The notes under the pieces: model-generated
Told to the model about the DNA's origin: nothing
The model's database searches: none
Seen by the model: only the letters and a program-made list of their open reading frames with translations
Shown: positions 35,441 through 49,146 of the stretch, in pieces
How the letters are laid out: the number at the start of each line of letters is the position of its first letter
Position numbering within the stretch: the stretch's first letter is position 1
Source: Osedax fenrisi
Taxonomy: Eukaryota; Annelida; Polychaeta; Sabellida; Siboglinidae
Assembly (NCBI GenBank): GCA_964019155.1
Contig: OZ025244.1
Span: 47,151,969-47,215,968 of the forward strand
Reading direction: 5' to 3'
DNA length: 64,000 nucleotides
Made by a program: the position numbers and the translations under genes

Positions 35441-36009
35441 GTACTGAGTCAGTACTACTGACCACACGTTATGTACACTACAGTGTGGTCAGCACAGTGG
35501 TCAGTGTTAACTGTTGGTACGCAACTACCGGTTAATGCTGTAGTTTGTTACCATCGGTTAACACCTTTATTCATATATATATATATATATACTTCCTGTT
35601 TTATATTTTATATATATAGAACTGTTATCGATATTTTAAAATAATATATATTATAAGTAATATTAAAGTATTTCTTGTCTCGTTCATTACATCACTGTTA
35701 CATAATATGACATGGTTTGAATGAGGTGATTGTACGATGTACAATGTAAGGTTACAATAACCAGATATATAGTAACTATGATTCGAAGTTTCCTTAGAAA
35801 AATATGTGCATATAGGATATAAACATACATATGAAGCATCTAACATAATAACCTATACAATATAAATATATATATATTTAATTCACTGAACTGCCGCCAG
35901 GGTATCACACTATACTATTGCATCATACATATAAGCAGAAGGACACTTGTTATAGTATCATTCGTGTACCGATGGTATACAAATAACATACAGTTGATCT
36001 AATATAATG
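35441..36009. other. Intergenic DNA
   Basis: Contains a short imperfect inverted repeat around ctgaccacac ... gtgtggtcag (35457-35490). Nothing else recognised. Confidence 0.5.
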
Positions 36010-36190
36010 TTTATACGACATGATCGGCTGCCATTACGAAATAATTAAAATATAATTAAAACTATTGATGCCTTAACTCCAGATCATCTTCGAAGGGACA
36101 TTTGAGCTATATAGTTATAAATAAAAACGTCATCTATGTTTCTGGATTGGATGAAAGGTCTCCACTAAAATAACGCTAGAAATAACGATA
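36010..36190 (+). mobile_element. SINE copy, diverged, plus strand
   Basis: Shares the body of the 7838 and 13741 copies: cgaagggacatttgagc, agttataaataaaaacgtca, ggatgaaaggtctccac, then a short aacgctagaaataacga tail. The tRNA-like head is not recognisable. Confidence 0.7.
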
Positions 36191-36791
36191 TTATACAATG
36201 TATTAATAGCGTCCCTATTGTATTGTTCTTATAGGTGTATAGATACAAATTAATATACTAAATATAAATACTACATATACAAACTAACACACACAAGCAT
36301 ACACACACTAATACATAATAACAGTACATATTGTTTACGTATATATATGTGTAATGCCTTCGATAAAGAACGGAATTTATTATATAACATATGAGACACA
36401 TACTAGATAAGAGATAGCAGTCTAATATTGTATAATTCAATAAAAATAACTCTACAAATAAATATATATGTATATATATATATGTGTGTGTGTGTATATA
36501 TACATTATCTTACTAACAAGACTAACATATCAGTCTACTAACTAGACTACTATAGTAGTGACACATGATAATGATTAACAACCAACAGTTGTACAGTGTA
36601 TAAACATGTGTATGCATGCGTGCATCGGTGGTTATACATGTATATAAACAACATACACCCACACACACATACTAACACATGTATGTATACATGTATAATG
36701 AAAAAAGCAAGGTTTGTGTTAATAAATTATATATATTAGCTAATTATAGTTAACTAATAGTGAGTGTACACCAACATTATAATGGCTATAG

Positions 36792-36792
<1 letters not shown>

Positions 36793-36836
<44 letters not shown>
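36793..36836. repeat. (TA)n run capped by inverted tggctata/tatagcca
   Basis: TA run enclosed by atggctatagc and tatagccatatc, giving one continuous hairpin of about 55 bp. Confidence 0.9.
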
Positions 36837-36837
<1 letters not shown>

Positions 36838-37893
36838 CCATATCTATATATTAAACATATAGGTGTAATGAAGTAATTATTATGTACAATAGATATTGTT
36901 CTAAGATGCTTCGCAAAGTCGTTGGTAAACCCATATATGGGCAGTTGTCACCCATTTAGTGAATCATGCATTGTATTCCACATATGTGGATATGCTTTAC
37001 GGATATGAGAATATGTTTTATTATGCTACTATAGTTTACATAAAAACATACTTATATTTACAAACCTAATATATATATATGTCCATGTCATGGATATATG
37101 TCGATACTTTTTGAGTTCAATATATATAGATTAATATATATTATATATTAATCTATATAGTATGCTATATGGGTGGTTTTATTACTAATTAGAACACTAT
37201 AACATGTATTGACTATTGATTGATTGATAATATATTTTAGTGTTATGTACATACTAAAGTAGACTACCATTCATTAAAAAGCATGACGTGACTCATAATG
37301 AAAGTTTACCTTAAAACTATTATTTATAAATTATCTATTTTCAGACTAAATAGTATTTCAATTATTACATGTAAAATATTATATAATATATATGCAAAAC
37401 ATATAAAAGATGCATAAAGTAATGCATATTATGTATAATGTATACACATAAATAGTTAATTGAAAAAATATTCGCTGAGTATCCTGGAATTTATATATAT
37501 ATATAAATTATAATTTATTATGCAAATTATATTATATTTAATGCTATAGAAAGTCCTCGATTATATATATTATTTCTAAATACATAGCATATAGAACATA
37601 TTACATAATATATGATGTTCTCGCGGAGTATATACAAATAGAAGACAACACAAAGTACGTATGTAGTAATACTATACACATAGTATTTCTATTTAATTGA
37701 GTTATCAGACGAGCGCAGGGAGAATATGACTGCGGTACCCCATGGGGCCCACGATGTACCCCACGGGGTCCACATATATGTCACGTGGTGAACTACTCTA
37801 GTCGGGTGTCGTGTTACATAGACGTAGTAGTCGGGGTAGTATAGGTAGGATACTATAGTGTAGGACATATAGTGTAGGTGCATGTATTAGGGT

Positions 37894-38069
37894 GGAGAGA
37901 ATTTTGAAATAATTATGGCGGTCGGGTTATATCTCGCGATAATGATTTAAGATTAAGATTATATGTGGATTAACATTATTGAACTGCACATATAACCTTA
38001 AATCTTATAACCTTAAATCACTATAGTGAGACATAACCAGACCTCCATAATTATTTAAAAATTCTCTCC
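37894..38069. mobile_element. Foldback MITE, ~75 bp arms
   Basis: Left arm ggagagaattttgaaataat then tatggcggtcgggttat; right arm inverted, acataaccagacctccataa then ttatttaaaaattctctcc. The loop region holds aaccttaaatc repeats. Confidence 0.85.
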
Positions 38070-38087
38070 AAAGTATACTATAGTCCT

Positions 38088-38411
38088 CCCAGCTAACAGT
38101 AGTATACTACTACGAGCCATAGGCTCATAATATCAGAATAATAGCATACATAATAGCCTCGAATGTTTACATTGTGCTATTATGCTGTTATTATGTTGCC
38201 ATTAAAAGTCTATTATTCTGTTATTATAATTTGTGATGCAATTATATTAACATAATATCAGCATAATAGCATTATAAATTAATAGCAGAATAATAGCAAT
38301 ACAATACTCTTAATGGCAACATAATGGCAGCATAATAGAACAATGTAAAATGTGAGGCTATTAGTTATGCTAGTATTCTGCTATTATGAGGCTATAACTG
38401 TTAGTTGGGTT
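38088..38411. mobile_element. Foldback MITE with cccagctaacagt ends
   Basis: Starts cccagctaacagtag and ends with the inverse ctgttagttggg. Inside, gctattatgctgttattatg with ttgccattaa is matched inverted by ttaatggcaacataatggca and gcataatag. About 320 bp, arms about 130 bp. It abuts the previous foldback within 20 bp. Confidence 0.8.
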
Positions 38412-38650
38412 ATATATAGGGTTATATATATTGGGTTAGGTATACCTATATACCTAGAAATCATAGTACCCTCGGGTACAAGAGGGTCTACACGGCACAG
38501 CATATATGCTAGACTATATAATGTCCATGTAATGTATGTCTATATATTATCTGGTAATAATACTATATTGTTTTATATGTATATGATAGTAATCTCTCAT
38601 TGCTGAATGGGACAAGTTATATAACTTTTAAATTGTATGTTATTGTATAT

Positions 38651-38651
38651 A

Positions 38652-38689
<38 letters not shown>

Positions 38690-38718
38690 TATAACTATAT
38701 ATTATATAATTTATATAA

Positions 38719-38752
<34 letters not shown>
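38651..38752. repeat. Two (TA)n runs
   Basis: TA runs of about 35 and 30 bp separated by 35 bp of aattataacta-type sequence. Confidence 0.9.
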
Positions 38753-38754
<2 letters not shown>

Positions 38755-39298
38755 TTATCGATACAACTACTAAATATTGACTATTGACTATTAAAATATA
38801 TTTACCTTGAATTTAATTAATATCCATTACAGCGATCAAAATATAGAATTCATTATATTATATATATACAATAACACACGTATCTAAATACTACCACTAT
38901 ACCTATGTATAGAACAAATATTTATCTTTAGAAACACGGTATCAGTTTAAAAAGTTGTAAAAGAATTGAGTGTGCATCATAGAATTAGATAGAGAGGGTA
39001 AGTATTTGTTATTTTATAATATAAATTCGTATTCGTTTACTAAACATTAGCACATTTACCTACGTCATACGCGTTTCTTTATATAGATGGTCATACATCG
39101 ATATAAAGCAGAATCATAGATTTATATGTGACCTAAAATACAAATCTATGGTTATCATCGATATATATAAAATATATTTGTAACAATGTATGTTATACGT
39201 TTGTGCCTATAGTTAGTTGCCCGTAATGTTACGCTTGAGTGATGTTGTGATATTGTATCGTTGTCTAAAATTGCATATTTTAATTTTATATAGTTTAA

Positions 39299-40190
39299 TA
39301 GTTCCAACTTAGGTGTACTTTTTGATTCTACTATTTCCTTCATTATTCATAGTAATGCCATCACTAAATCTGCAAATTACTATATTTTTAGAATTAGAAA
39401 AATACAAAAATCAATTACTATATATCTTACTAAAACTCTAGTTAAATCCCTTGTACTCTCACGTATAGATTACTATTCCTCAGTCATTATCAATCTATCA
39501 TTATCCTTTATCTCTCCGCTATATCGAGTTTTTCATCAATCCGTAGAATACACCATATAACCTACGCATTCGAGATCATTCCTCTACTTCCTCATACCAC
39601 AACTTACCTCCCTAGTTCACATTTAACAAACGCTCTTATTATCGCATACTATAATATATATATAGTATACTATATAAGCATATATGCTGATATATCTATA
39701 GATACTGTAACAGTATACTGTTTATTCCTAAATATACTCTTCAAATTTTTCCACCTATATTTCTGCTTCTCTAGTACAAAGATCTTCCCTTCCATCTCTT
39801 AGAAATCATGCATATAATCTTCTATCTACCAATATTATCCGTCCCTCAAAAATGAATACTCTGGCCCTTAGTAATATTGGTCCTACCCTCTAATAGATCC
39901 ATATAATCCCTTAAGACATTTAAGACATTACATGAATATGTCAATTTATTCCAGGTGGCAACATGATGGTCCTAATAATATTTGTATCATTATTATTTTA
40001 TTTATTAATTTCCTTTCAGTTTATTCTATTTTATTTTATTTTATTATTTTAAATAGTATTTATTGTAATATAATATAATAATCCTACATACTTTTATTAT
40101 TTGTATTTCTACATGCACTTTTGAGAGTTCTTTTATGATTTATTTAAGTGTATAAATAAACTTTCAATACATTCTATCAATCAATATATA
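39299..40190 (+). mobile_element. L2/CR1-like LINE 3' fragment, plus strand
   Basis: Begins aacttaggtgtactttttga, a LINE ORF2 C-terminal region (GVLFDST-like, then AITKSANYY, KTLVKSLVLSRIDYYSS, all broken by stops). The 3' UTR runs through aaataaactttcaata and ends catcaatcaat-type short repeats. It is homologous to 55861-56757. Confidence 0.8.
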
Positions 40191-41179
40191 TATATATATG
40201 ATGATGATGATGATACATTAAATTCTCGATAAGTCGGAATAAGGATACGTCGGATTTCTCGATAAGTCTGACACATATAGTTGGCTTGTTAGTTTTTTTA
40301 TCTAGTGCGATTTAATCGGATAAGTCTGATAAGTCGGATCGGAAAATTATGGATATATATATATTATAGTCACTTCTATGATTTGTATAATGGATAAGTC
40401 GTAATATTTATAAATTGTCATAAAAGTTTACTTTGATTAATATAAATACATTATTCAATATATATATCCTATATAATCCTATATAAATATATACATATAT
40501 ATTTATATATATATATATATATATATAAATGTGTATTGACTCAATGAAAACGATATATCTCGTCTATATACGTTTATATGAGTCAAGTTGATATAATAAT
40601 ACAAATAAATAAATAAATACACGAATATTAATACAATTTTATAAGAAGACATTATATAATGATAACATATGTGAATATAGTCGAAATTTGAAAGTAATAA
40701 AATATGATATGGTCAGTAAGTCGTTGGGAAACTGTTTCTGTATTTCGGAGCAGAAGCAGTTAAATCAGAATATACATACGCATATGCATATATAAGACAA
40801 ACGGTACATCAGCTCGCATTTGCGACTCGGACGAGAATTTGCTCGAATTCTGACTCTCTTTGAAAGGTATTCCGGTACGTTTAAGTTTAAATAATATTCT
40901 AACAACTCTATAGAGTATACGTTATATTTAATCGACTTTTTTTCATCAATTTTTGCGGAATATTAATAAAAATCGATTTACAATATCTAAGTCTACTAAA
41001 TACTAATGAATGTATTAATGATTTAGCTAAAGTAAATGTTAGATTAGAACGATCCTTACCTATAGTATACATGAAATAATTAGTATACTAACGCACTATA
41101 GTGCGGACAGTGTTTGATATATGTATCCTACTAGATAATACAATGCATTATTTATAGCAAAATCTAGAGTATACTATAT
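40191..41179. other. Intergenic DNA with cgataagtcgga words
   Basis: At 40222-40345 the word gataagtcgga/gataagtctga recurs four or five times in both orientations, perhaps a decayed small transposon. The rest is AT-rich without features. Confidence 0.45.
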
Positions 41180-41187
41180 CCTATAGG

Positions 41188-42683
41188 CAGGGCCGGCTTA
41201 AGCATACTATGGGCCCCGGGCAAAAAAAACGCATGGGCCCCATAATAATTTAATAACATATTAAATAGGCCATTTTGGCAAAAACTAATATTTATAACTC
41301 TTCAATTTTATCATATGTTATCATTATACTAATTATTTTGTAATTTGTTTGTATACTTTAATCAACTCTTCATAATAATTTCTTTTCTCGCATATATATT
41401 TAGAGCAGTGGTTCCCAACCTTTTTTCACCGTGACCCTTTTTTTATAATTCTTAATTAAAAAATATACCATGACGCAATGACAAATTTTATTTTGTTATT
41501 TTTATACTTTAATCATAAAATAATCATATATAAATTAATATACATATATTTAAATATATATTTCCATCTTAAATTTTTCTAGACCATAAATCCAATTTGC
41601 ATATAAAAGCATTTATATTATTTTTTAGAAATTGGATCAGGACCTACACAAAATACTCAATGACCCATAGGTTGGGAACCACTGATTTATAGAGTGCATA
41701 AATATTTTGTATTAACGCTATTATCTCAATGTAACCTAATTGCAATACTTTTCTGATCGACTTTATTCTACAAAGTAAGTAGCTCCACGGTTTTCATTAT
41801 ATCGAAGTCTCAAATTTTAAAATTGCATTTTATTGAATAAATACATTGACTCTAGTAATGTAATTTAAGTTATATTTTAACAAATAATTTTAACCTATAA
41901 TATCAGATATACATTATGTAATTAGGTCCTATAAGAAGTCCTCAAGAGACTGCACTAACAGAATCTGCTTGCGATCACCATTTTATATTCGATAATGCTT
42001 TTAATAAAAAATATTATATTCTTCTTTAATCTAGATGTTAATATATTATTTATATAGTTTGGCTAAATAAATTATATTGATTTGGGATGAAGGCAAAGAA
42101 TATTGCTACACTTGTCTAAGATTTAACGGCATTTTGCCCAACCAGATTTAAGGAATACACAGTGTAGATATGTGAATCCATATTGAAAATGGACTATGGT
42201 TATTATAATATATTTCACGTCATTGAATCTTCCAGACATATGCTGGCATTTTCATAACTTTGAGCTCTATAATCTATTATAATTATATTATTATTGAAAA
42301 AATTCTAATAGATCGGTAGCTAAATATTGACCAATGTGATAAATTATAACTGATAAATTATCAGTGATAATGAATCTCAATGTACAATCGTACGTCGTAA
42401 ATCAATAAATACCTATATAATAATAGTAGGCTATAATACCTACCTAACTTGATATAAATAACGATAATATATCGATGTGATATATATGGAATTGAGTACA
42501 CTGATATATAATATAATATTTTGAATTTTGTATTTCTTCAATTATTTCTTACTTTATCAGTGATAACTTATCACCTATTCTCCAATAAGAATATCGCCAT
42601 CTATATAAATATCGTCAATCTAAACATTCATTTGCAAGTAATAGGTGGATAATTGCAAAAATGCCTTTAGTATTATATGTATG

Positions 42684-42735
<52 letters not shown>

Positions 42736-43645
42736 TATCTGTTTCAATAAATATAATATCTTTCTGTAATGATAGTATGTTGAAAAAGATAATCATTGTA
42801 TGTACATAATTCCCTTTCATCAATAGACATTATTAACAATACTATAGGAATAACCTAAAGCAGAATAATCCTATTTAAATTAAAACTATTATATATATAT
42901 ATATATATTATGTGTACTAATACAACTATAATAATATATACACTATGAGTATATACACATTTGATTAATACGAACATGAGATAGAGAAAGTTAATTATTT
43001 TGAGAAAATTATTTTGAAAATTCCTTTTTTTTTAATTGCTATAACAATTATAAATCTATATAGAATATCGTTTTTTTCGTAATTTATAATCAATATAATC
43101 ATTTACAAATATCAGAAATCATAGTTAAAATATATCTTATAAAATATATTTAATTTTAATAAAAAAAAGTATACTTTTTGTTTTGTAAACTAATTATAGA
43201 ATTATAAATTGTTAAGATTTAACTATGGTTAATAATACCTTAATACGTTTATCATTTATCACCTTCTAGTTTATCAAACAATTATTTATCAATCGGTTTC
43301 ATACTATTTGATCTAACAATCAGAGATGTGTGAGAAGATCTATGTTATCCCTATTAGCATGTTCTCCAAAATCTTCATGTAGCTGTTTCCACCATATCTT
43401 CGTGTCAATTTAGAAATTTTTGTAAAATTCACTCTTCAAATCAGCCTAAATGACTCATATTTAATTAATTAATTATATTATTTTTATTTTTTTAATTAGA
43501 ATTAATAATATATAATAAAAATAGTTAAGAAAATTTTTTTTTTCATATAAATAGTAAAAATAAAATGTCTCAAATAATTCATGGGCCCCCCAAAATTTGG
43601 GGCCCCGGGCAATTGCCCGATTTGCCCCCCCTTAAGCCGGCCCTG
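41188..43645. mobile_element. hAT-type non-autonomous DNA transposon, 2.46 kb, perfect 8-bp TSD
   Basis: Terminal inverted repeats are cagggccggcttaag at 41188 and its inverse cttaagccggccctg ending 43645, each followed inward by a gggccccgggca block. The flanking 8 bp are identical: cctatagg at 41180-41187 and 43646-43653. TIR sequence and 8-bp duplication fit the hAT superfamily. No transposase frame survives inside; the interior is AT-rich with a TA run at 42687-42730 and a nested MITE. Confidence 0.9.
41406..41684. mobile_element. MITE nested in the hAT element
   Basis: Ends cagtggttcccaaccttttt and, inverted, ggttgggaaccactg. Flanking 8-bp sequences atttagag and atttatag differ at one position, consistent with an older hAT-type insertion. 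This cagtggttcccaacc terminus is widespread among animal hAT MITEs (family knowledge). Confidence 0.85.
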
Positions 43646-43653
43646 CCTATAGG

Positions 43654-44830
43654 ATGATGTTTAAGATAGGAAGTGATATAAGGAATGGATGATTGAGGAA
43701 AGGTATCTAGGAAGTATACTTCTATCAGCTTTATTAATATTTAATGAAAGAGAATTACAGGAAAACCAAGAGATCAAATAATTAATAGAGTTACCAATTG
43801 AAAGTTAAATTATTATATCAGAACCATGTGGAAAAAAAGTATAAATATGTAAGTCATCAGCAAAGAGGTGATAATTAATAAATGGGTATTTAAAAAAATC
43901 AAATTAACGAGAATAATATATAAAATAAAAGGAATCGGACCTATTAATGATCCTTGAGGAACGGCATGAGTATGTTCAAATGGAGCCGATAAAGATGAAT
44001 TGATATTTACCGAAGATATTCTATTATATATAAGTGACATCAACCAGTTGTGTACTTGTCTATGAATACCTATTTCAAGTAGACGTTAAGAAATAATACT
44101 ATGATTTAACGTATCAAAGGCACTAGACAGATCAAGAAGAACCAAATAATAAGAAGCCTTATTATCCATAAATAGTACAATATCATTAAATAAAATGTTT
44201 AGGGATATATTCTCTGTAGTACGCATTTGAAGGTATGATATCTGAAAGCAATCCACAATATAGTTCAATATGATATAATCAATAAGCTGACGCGCAACTA
44301 TGCGTTCCATAGTCTTAGAAATTGATGATAATTGCGAAACAGGACGATAGTTGGATATTTTTGAAGAATCAAGATTACACTTCTTTAATATCGGAGTGAT
44401 GTAGGCATACTTCATCGATTATGGAACAATGGATGAATATAATGATAAACAAATTATACAGGAATTATATCAATTAGATAGGGAGATAATATATGAAATA
44501 ACTTAAGAGAAAGAGGGTCAATTGGATTTCATACAAGACATGAGAGAAAGTACAATATAAGAAGTGTTTAAATATAAATAAGACCATGGTAAAAGAGCGG
44601 ACTTTCAAAATAAATAGAATCTACTACAGGATGGTTCTATTCTTTTTTAAACTTTATTTTGAAAACAGTCAGCAAATAAAGAACAAAAATTATCATCAAA
44701 ACCATCTGGTAGTTTTTTATTCAGAGTTTTACCAATTATAGAAAAAGCTAATTTAAAAGCTTATTTGGAGGAAGTTCCATACTTATTAAGTTTATCAGTA
44801 TATAAGGAAGATTTTGCTGCTTATATATAT
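43654..44830 (-). mobile_element. LINE reverse transcriptase fragment, minus strand
   Basis: Minus-strand remnant read 44830 to 43654. Order: SSLYTDKLNKYGTSS-like linker, then YITPILKKCNLDSSKISNYR with PVSQLSSISKTMERI (RT fingers), LLDLSSAFDTLNHS (palm motif A), AVPQGSLIGPIPFILYI (motif B). Stops and frameshifts interrupt it, and YADD and the 3' end are missing or unrecognised. The adjacent hAT at 41188-43645 inserted next to or into it. Confidence 0.85.
44086..44415 (-). pseudogene. RT fragment with SNYRPVS and DLSSAFDTLNH motifs
   Basis: 109-codon surviving frame of the LINE above. It holds the conserved SNYRP box and motif A aspartate (DLSSAFD). It starts in mid-domain and ends before motif B, so it is a decayed piece and not a gene. 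Confidence 0.85.
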
Positions 44831-44899
44831 ATTTATATATATATATTGCAGTTATATGAATAATTTATAACATTATGCAGACCTATATATTTAATTATA

Positions 44900-46090
44900 A
44901 TAACATTATTCACTGGCATAATTACGTTAACGATATTTTAATCACTCTACTACATAAGTACAAATTAAAAACTATACTGGAACCACATATACCTATAGGT
45001 CGAACATAACTACGAACACAACTTACTGGCATACCGAAATGATATTGATTAATTATAGATAGGGGAAAGTAACCTACGGACACTTTAACAATAAATGTTC
45101 TTAACATTTTATGACTCATTATTTGTATTCAAAAATTACAATATATTAATATTATATGATTATAGATATTATTGTGATTTTAACATTTTATTTAATCGTT
45201 TAATTCCATATATAACAGGGGTTTCCGTATTAGGTACCCATGTCCGAATACGGGTACCCTGTGTTATAATACGGATACCCTATATGCCACTAGATAAACA
45301 ATATATTATTGATGAATCAATCAGACAAATTACAATTACATTATTGATAATTAAATTTATGAAAAATTTATTCTAATTTAATTAGTTAATAATTTATTTA
45401 TTTTTATTATTTTTTAATTTGATAATACAATTTAAGTATCTAAATAATAAAAATTTTAGATTTAGCTTTATTGGTGGTATTAATATTATAACGCACAGGA
45501 TTTTTATGAATATCAGAAAAGTTCATATAGCGTATACGCTGCGCGCTAATTAATTATAGGGTGTCCGTATTAAGACATCTAGAGTATCCGTATTATTAAC
45601 TTATATGACCTCTAGATATATGCTTATAAATTAATGAATATTTGATAACAAATATAGAAATTATATATATATATATAATTTTAGAATGCTTTATTTTTTA
45701 ATAATATAATGTTATATAATTTTATATCGATACATTTGTATATTCTTGAGAAGGTTTTAGGTTGAAATTTGTTTTCATAAATTTAAAAACTTAATAAAAA
45801 AATCAGTTTATTGAATATATCAGCAATATTTTGAATAATTAAAAAATAAAAAATACTTTTTTAGACTATTTATATAATTATGAATATTTTATTAACTACT
45901 AATTTTTTTGTAGGATTTATGGTTTCTGAGATACCGAGAGTGTCCGTATTCGGGCACTCTCCGTATTCGGTTATTTTCTTCTACGAAGATTTCAACCGAG
46001 ACAATAGATACGAGTATTTTTATCAATAGAGTTATAGTAGACATCAAGTCTAGTGACATGTTCTACATGTTCTACTTAATTATTAAGTTA
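44900..46090. other. Unassigned region with recurring gtgtccgtatt/cgaatacgg words
   Basis: The words (g/t)gtccgtatt, gaatacgg and aatacggatacc recur at 45220-45285, 45550-45595 and 45935-45975 in both orientations, suggesting terminal or subterminal repeats of an old DNA transposon. No coding frame supports this. Confidence 0.4.
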
Positions 46091-46152
46091 ATTTTTATAT
46101 TGAAATCTATGACCTATAGGTATATATAGGATATGAGGTATGTATACCGGTA

Positions 46153-46154
<2 letters not shown>

Positions 46155-46212
<58 letters not shown>
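46155..46212. repeat. (TA)n microsatellite, ~58 bp
   Basis: Uninterrupted TA run; the two overlapping Ile/Tyr-repeat open frames over it are artefacts. Similar runs lie at 42687-42730 and 57746-57783. Confidence 0.95.
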
Positions 46213-46215
<3 letters not shown>

Positions 46216-46483
46216 GAGTATAGTGAATTGCATTGAAAATAGTTTATTGAGTTCAAAATAAAATAAAACTTCTGCCCAAATGAGAGTGTCATAGATTATC
46301 TTACATATAGGGTATACCCATTCAGTATACTCTCCAATAATTATATACACTATTCCGTTAACATGAACCCCATTTCTCTAACTATCTTCCTATCCAATTT
46401 CTAAGCTAACATATCGTTATCTCTATTTGCTCACCATTATAATCAATAAAGACACATGTATTTATGCGGGCACTATTTATTTA

Positions 46484-47560
46484 GTATTGATTGATTGATT
46501 GATAATTTATTTAAACAAATACATAGCCGAAAATATAAAAGAAAAAAAATATAAAAATTAAAGAAATTAAATCGTTATACAGTTACCGTAAAAAATAAAC
46601 GAAAAATTATCAAAATAGAAATAAAATACATTATTTTGTAAGTGGCATCGAAATATTCAATTTCTACTTCAACTTTATAGAATTCTTCTTATCTTTGTAC
46701 CCTGTTTTAGTAATGCATTATTAGTTATATAGTTAATATTTAATTTTAAATATATTATAAATAGAACATGTTAACAATAAATTAAACCAATACTAGAATG
46801 AAACAAACAAATAATGTAATACATACCAAAATCTGTAAGAATAGTAGGTAGTACATTATTAATTTTATATTTTAATTGTATCATAAATTTGAATCATATA
46901 TACAAAATATATATAAAACAAAAATATAATACAGAATAAACAAAAATAAAATAATACTTCCCACTTTATCTGTAATAATAATGATAATTAATAAATAATA
47001 AAATAATTCGAATTATTAATTTTATATTATAGTATATTTGAAATATAGATATAAAAACCCAAATTTTCTATAACAAAAACTATTTTTTTTTTAAAAAACC
47101 CTTCAAGAGATAATGCAATAATTAAGATACAAAATGAAACATAAATCAATATAAAATTATAAATTTCTGTTAAAAAAGTTGTTTGTCAAAACAGATTTTG
47201 TTTATTTTATTTTTAAAAGATGAAACTGATACATATTGTATTATATCATTATTTAATGAATTCCATATATTAACTGATCTATTATTAATTATATTTTAAT
47301 TGTATTATCATAATTATGTATTAAATTTAATTTTTTACAATTACCTCTAGTTCGAACTATTATAGATCTATAATTACTCGAAATGTTAAGGATATCGTAT
47401 ATATTTATATCTGTATAATTATTTATAATTTTTAAAATTATAGTTACATTTATTTTTAATCTTCTAAGTTCAAGTGATTCTAATTTAAAATATCCCAATC
47501 TCTCTATATATGATTTATAATTAATATTTGATGAATTTGTATCCTACGCATCTTGTAATT
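46484..47560 (-). mobile_element. LINE 3' end of the L2/CR1 type, minus strand
   Basis: On the minus strand it reads LGYFKLESLELRRLK-like sequence, then RTRGNCKKLNL, then SVNIWNSLNNDII and VSSFKNKINKICFD. This is the C-terminal tail typical of CR1/L2 ORF2 (RR ... RTRG ... WNSLP ... SFK). The 3' UTR ends with aaattatcaatcaatcaat at 46488-46506. Stops interrupt the frame. Confidence 0.82.
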
Positions 47561-48660
47561 AATCTTCTAGTAAATAAATATTATTTATAAGTGGCTTTGC
47601 CAAACATGTTCCAAACTCCCCAAATCTACCCTTAACAAAATGACTGCCCTCCAAAAATCTGGTTCTACTGGTATTGCACCAACTGTAGAACTGACCATAG
47701 ACTGTCCCAACGTAATATATTATCCAATAGCTCCTCCCAAACAACTTCCATGAGCTCCCCTTCCATCTATAACAATCATTCCCCTGCACCTGCACCCACC
47801 TATATCCACAACCCACTTTTTCTACATCTTCCACCCCGCCACCCATCCCTTCATCCCAAACCATACCCCAGTCACCCCAACGATCCCATTGTTCCTACCA
47901 TCCCTACTATCCCCACTTGCCTATCCCCTGTTACCACTAAACGATCACAATCCATCATTTCCATAGCTAAACACCCCTCGTTTAATAACCCTCGTCGCTA
48001 ATGCATACCTCCCTTACACCCCACAAATCTGATAAAAATGCATGGATAAGAATTAATAACCCCCCCCCCCAACACTCCACTTATTAACTTTCTTGTCGGT
48101 AAATTACCAACTATCTCCCATACAATCATTGGAGCCAAAGAAACAGGTAACGACATAGCTTACCTGAAAAAGCTTTTTGTCTCATTCAATATCCACTCCC
48201 AGCCACATATACACTCTCACCGTATCCCACACTCACCCAATTCCTCCTCCAACTTATACAAACCCCTATCCATCACCTATCTTGATCATCATTCCAAAAA
48301 CAATGTTATCCGATCTCTCCACCTCCTAAAAAACCACCCTTTCAAGTCAGGTTCTGTGAACCCCTAAACAATTCCCAACTTCTTGCTCGTAAATTCTGCA
48401 TCTCCACCATCAATCACCTGAACTCCTCACACCCTTCAATTACCTGGTTCGCGGCACCAAAAATGTTTACATCACCTTAATTTCCTGTTTCCCACTCGAT
48501 ATTGTGATACCTTAACCCCCCTACTAATACCTCTCCCCTTATTTCCCCCTCACCCAACACATCCCTCTCCCTCTCCTTTCCTTCACTTCCCTTCACTCAT
48601 ACTACTCCCCCTCCCCTCCCCACAATTAACCACCCTCCACCCCACCTTATTTCCCACAAG

Positions 48661-49146
48661 GCTGCTCTTATCAATGCACGCTCTCTTCGCAATAACATCC
48701 CTTCTGTAATTTCCCTCATGATCGACCATGACATCGACATCCTCTTCATCATAGAATCCTGGCTATCTCCTCTGGATTCTCCTCACATTGCTGCTCTTAA
48801 CACTCCCCCCTACTGTTTAATTCACAATCCTCGTGACTCTCCCCATCCTGGTGGCGGCACAGGAATACTTTACAAATCTTCTCTAACTATCTCTAATATT
48901 TCCTATTACTCGTTCTCCCACTCTGAATCCCTCAGCTGCGCCATCAGCTCACCTTTCTCTCGTACCTTCAATATTTCCCTTATCTACCGTCTTACCTCTC
49001 CCAACATCAATTTATTCCTTGATGAATTTAGCTTATTTCTACCCACTATCACCTCTAATACAATCATACTAGGTGATTTCAACATACCCAACCCACCTAT
49101 GATCCAGTCCTTAAATAAACTGCTCACCTCATTCAATCTTGTATAA
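48661..49146 (+). pseudogene. LINE APE-type endonuclease domain remnant
   Basis: Reads INARSLRNNIPSVISLMIDH, then DIDILFIIESWLSP, PGGGTGILYKSSL and NTIILGDFNIP. INARS, the D-x-L-x-x-x-E-(S/T)-W-L box with catalytic Glu, and GDFN are hallmarks of the apurinic endonuclease of non-LTR elements. The frame ends at a stop after FNLV. Confidence 0.88.

Noticed and set aside
35204..35467. Overlapping MYIVHCTLYIVHCTLY-type frames
   Set aside because: Heptanucleotide repeat tacaatg read on both strands.
47559..47864. Minus-strand Gly-rich open frame and plus-strand Pro/His-rich frame at 47750-48001 as genes
   Set aside because: They lie in the degenerate ORF1 region of the plus-strand LINE, whose C-rich strand yields long open frames by composition.
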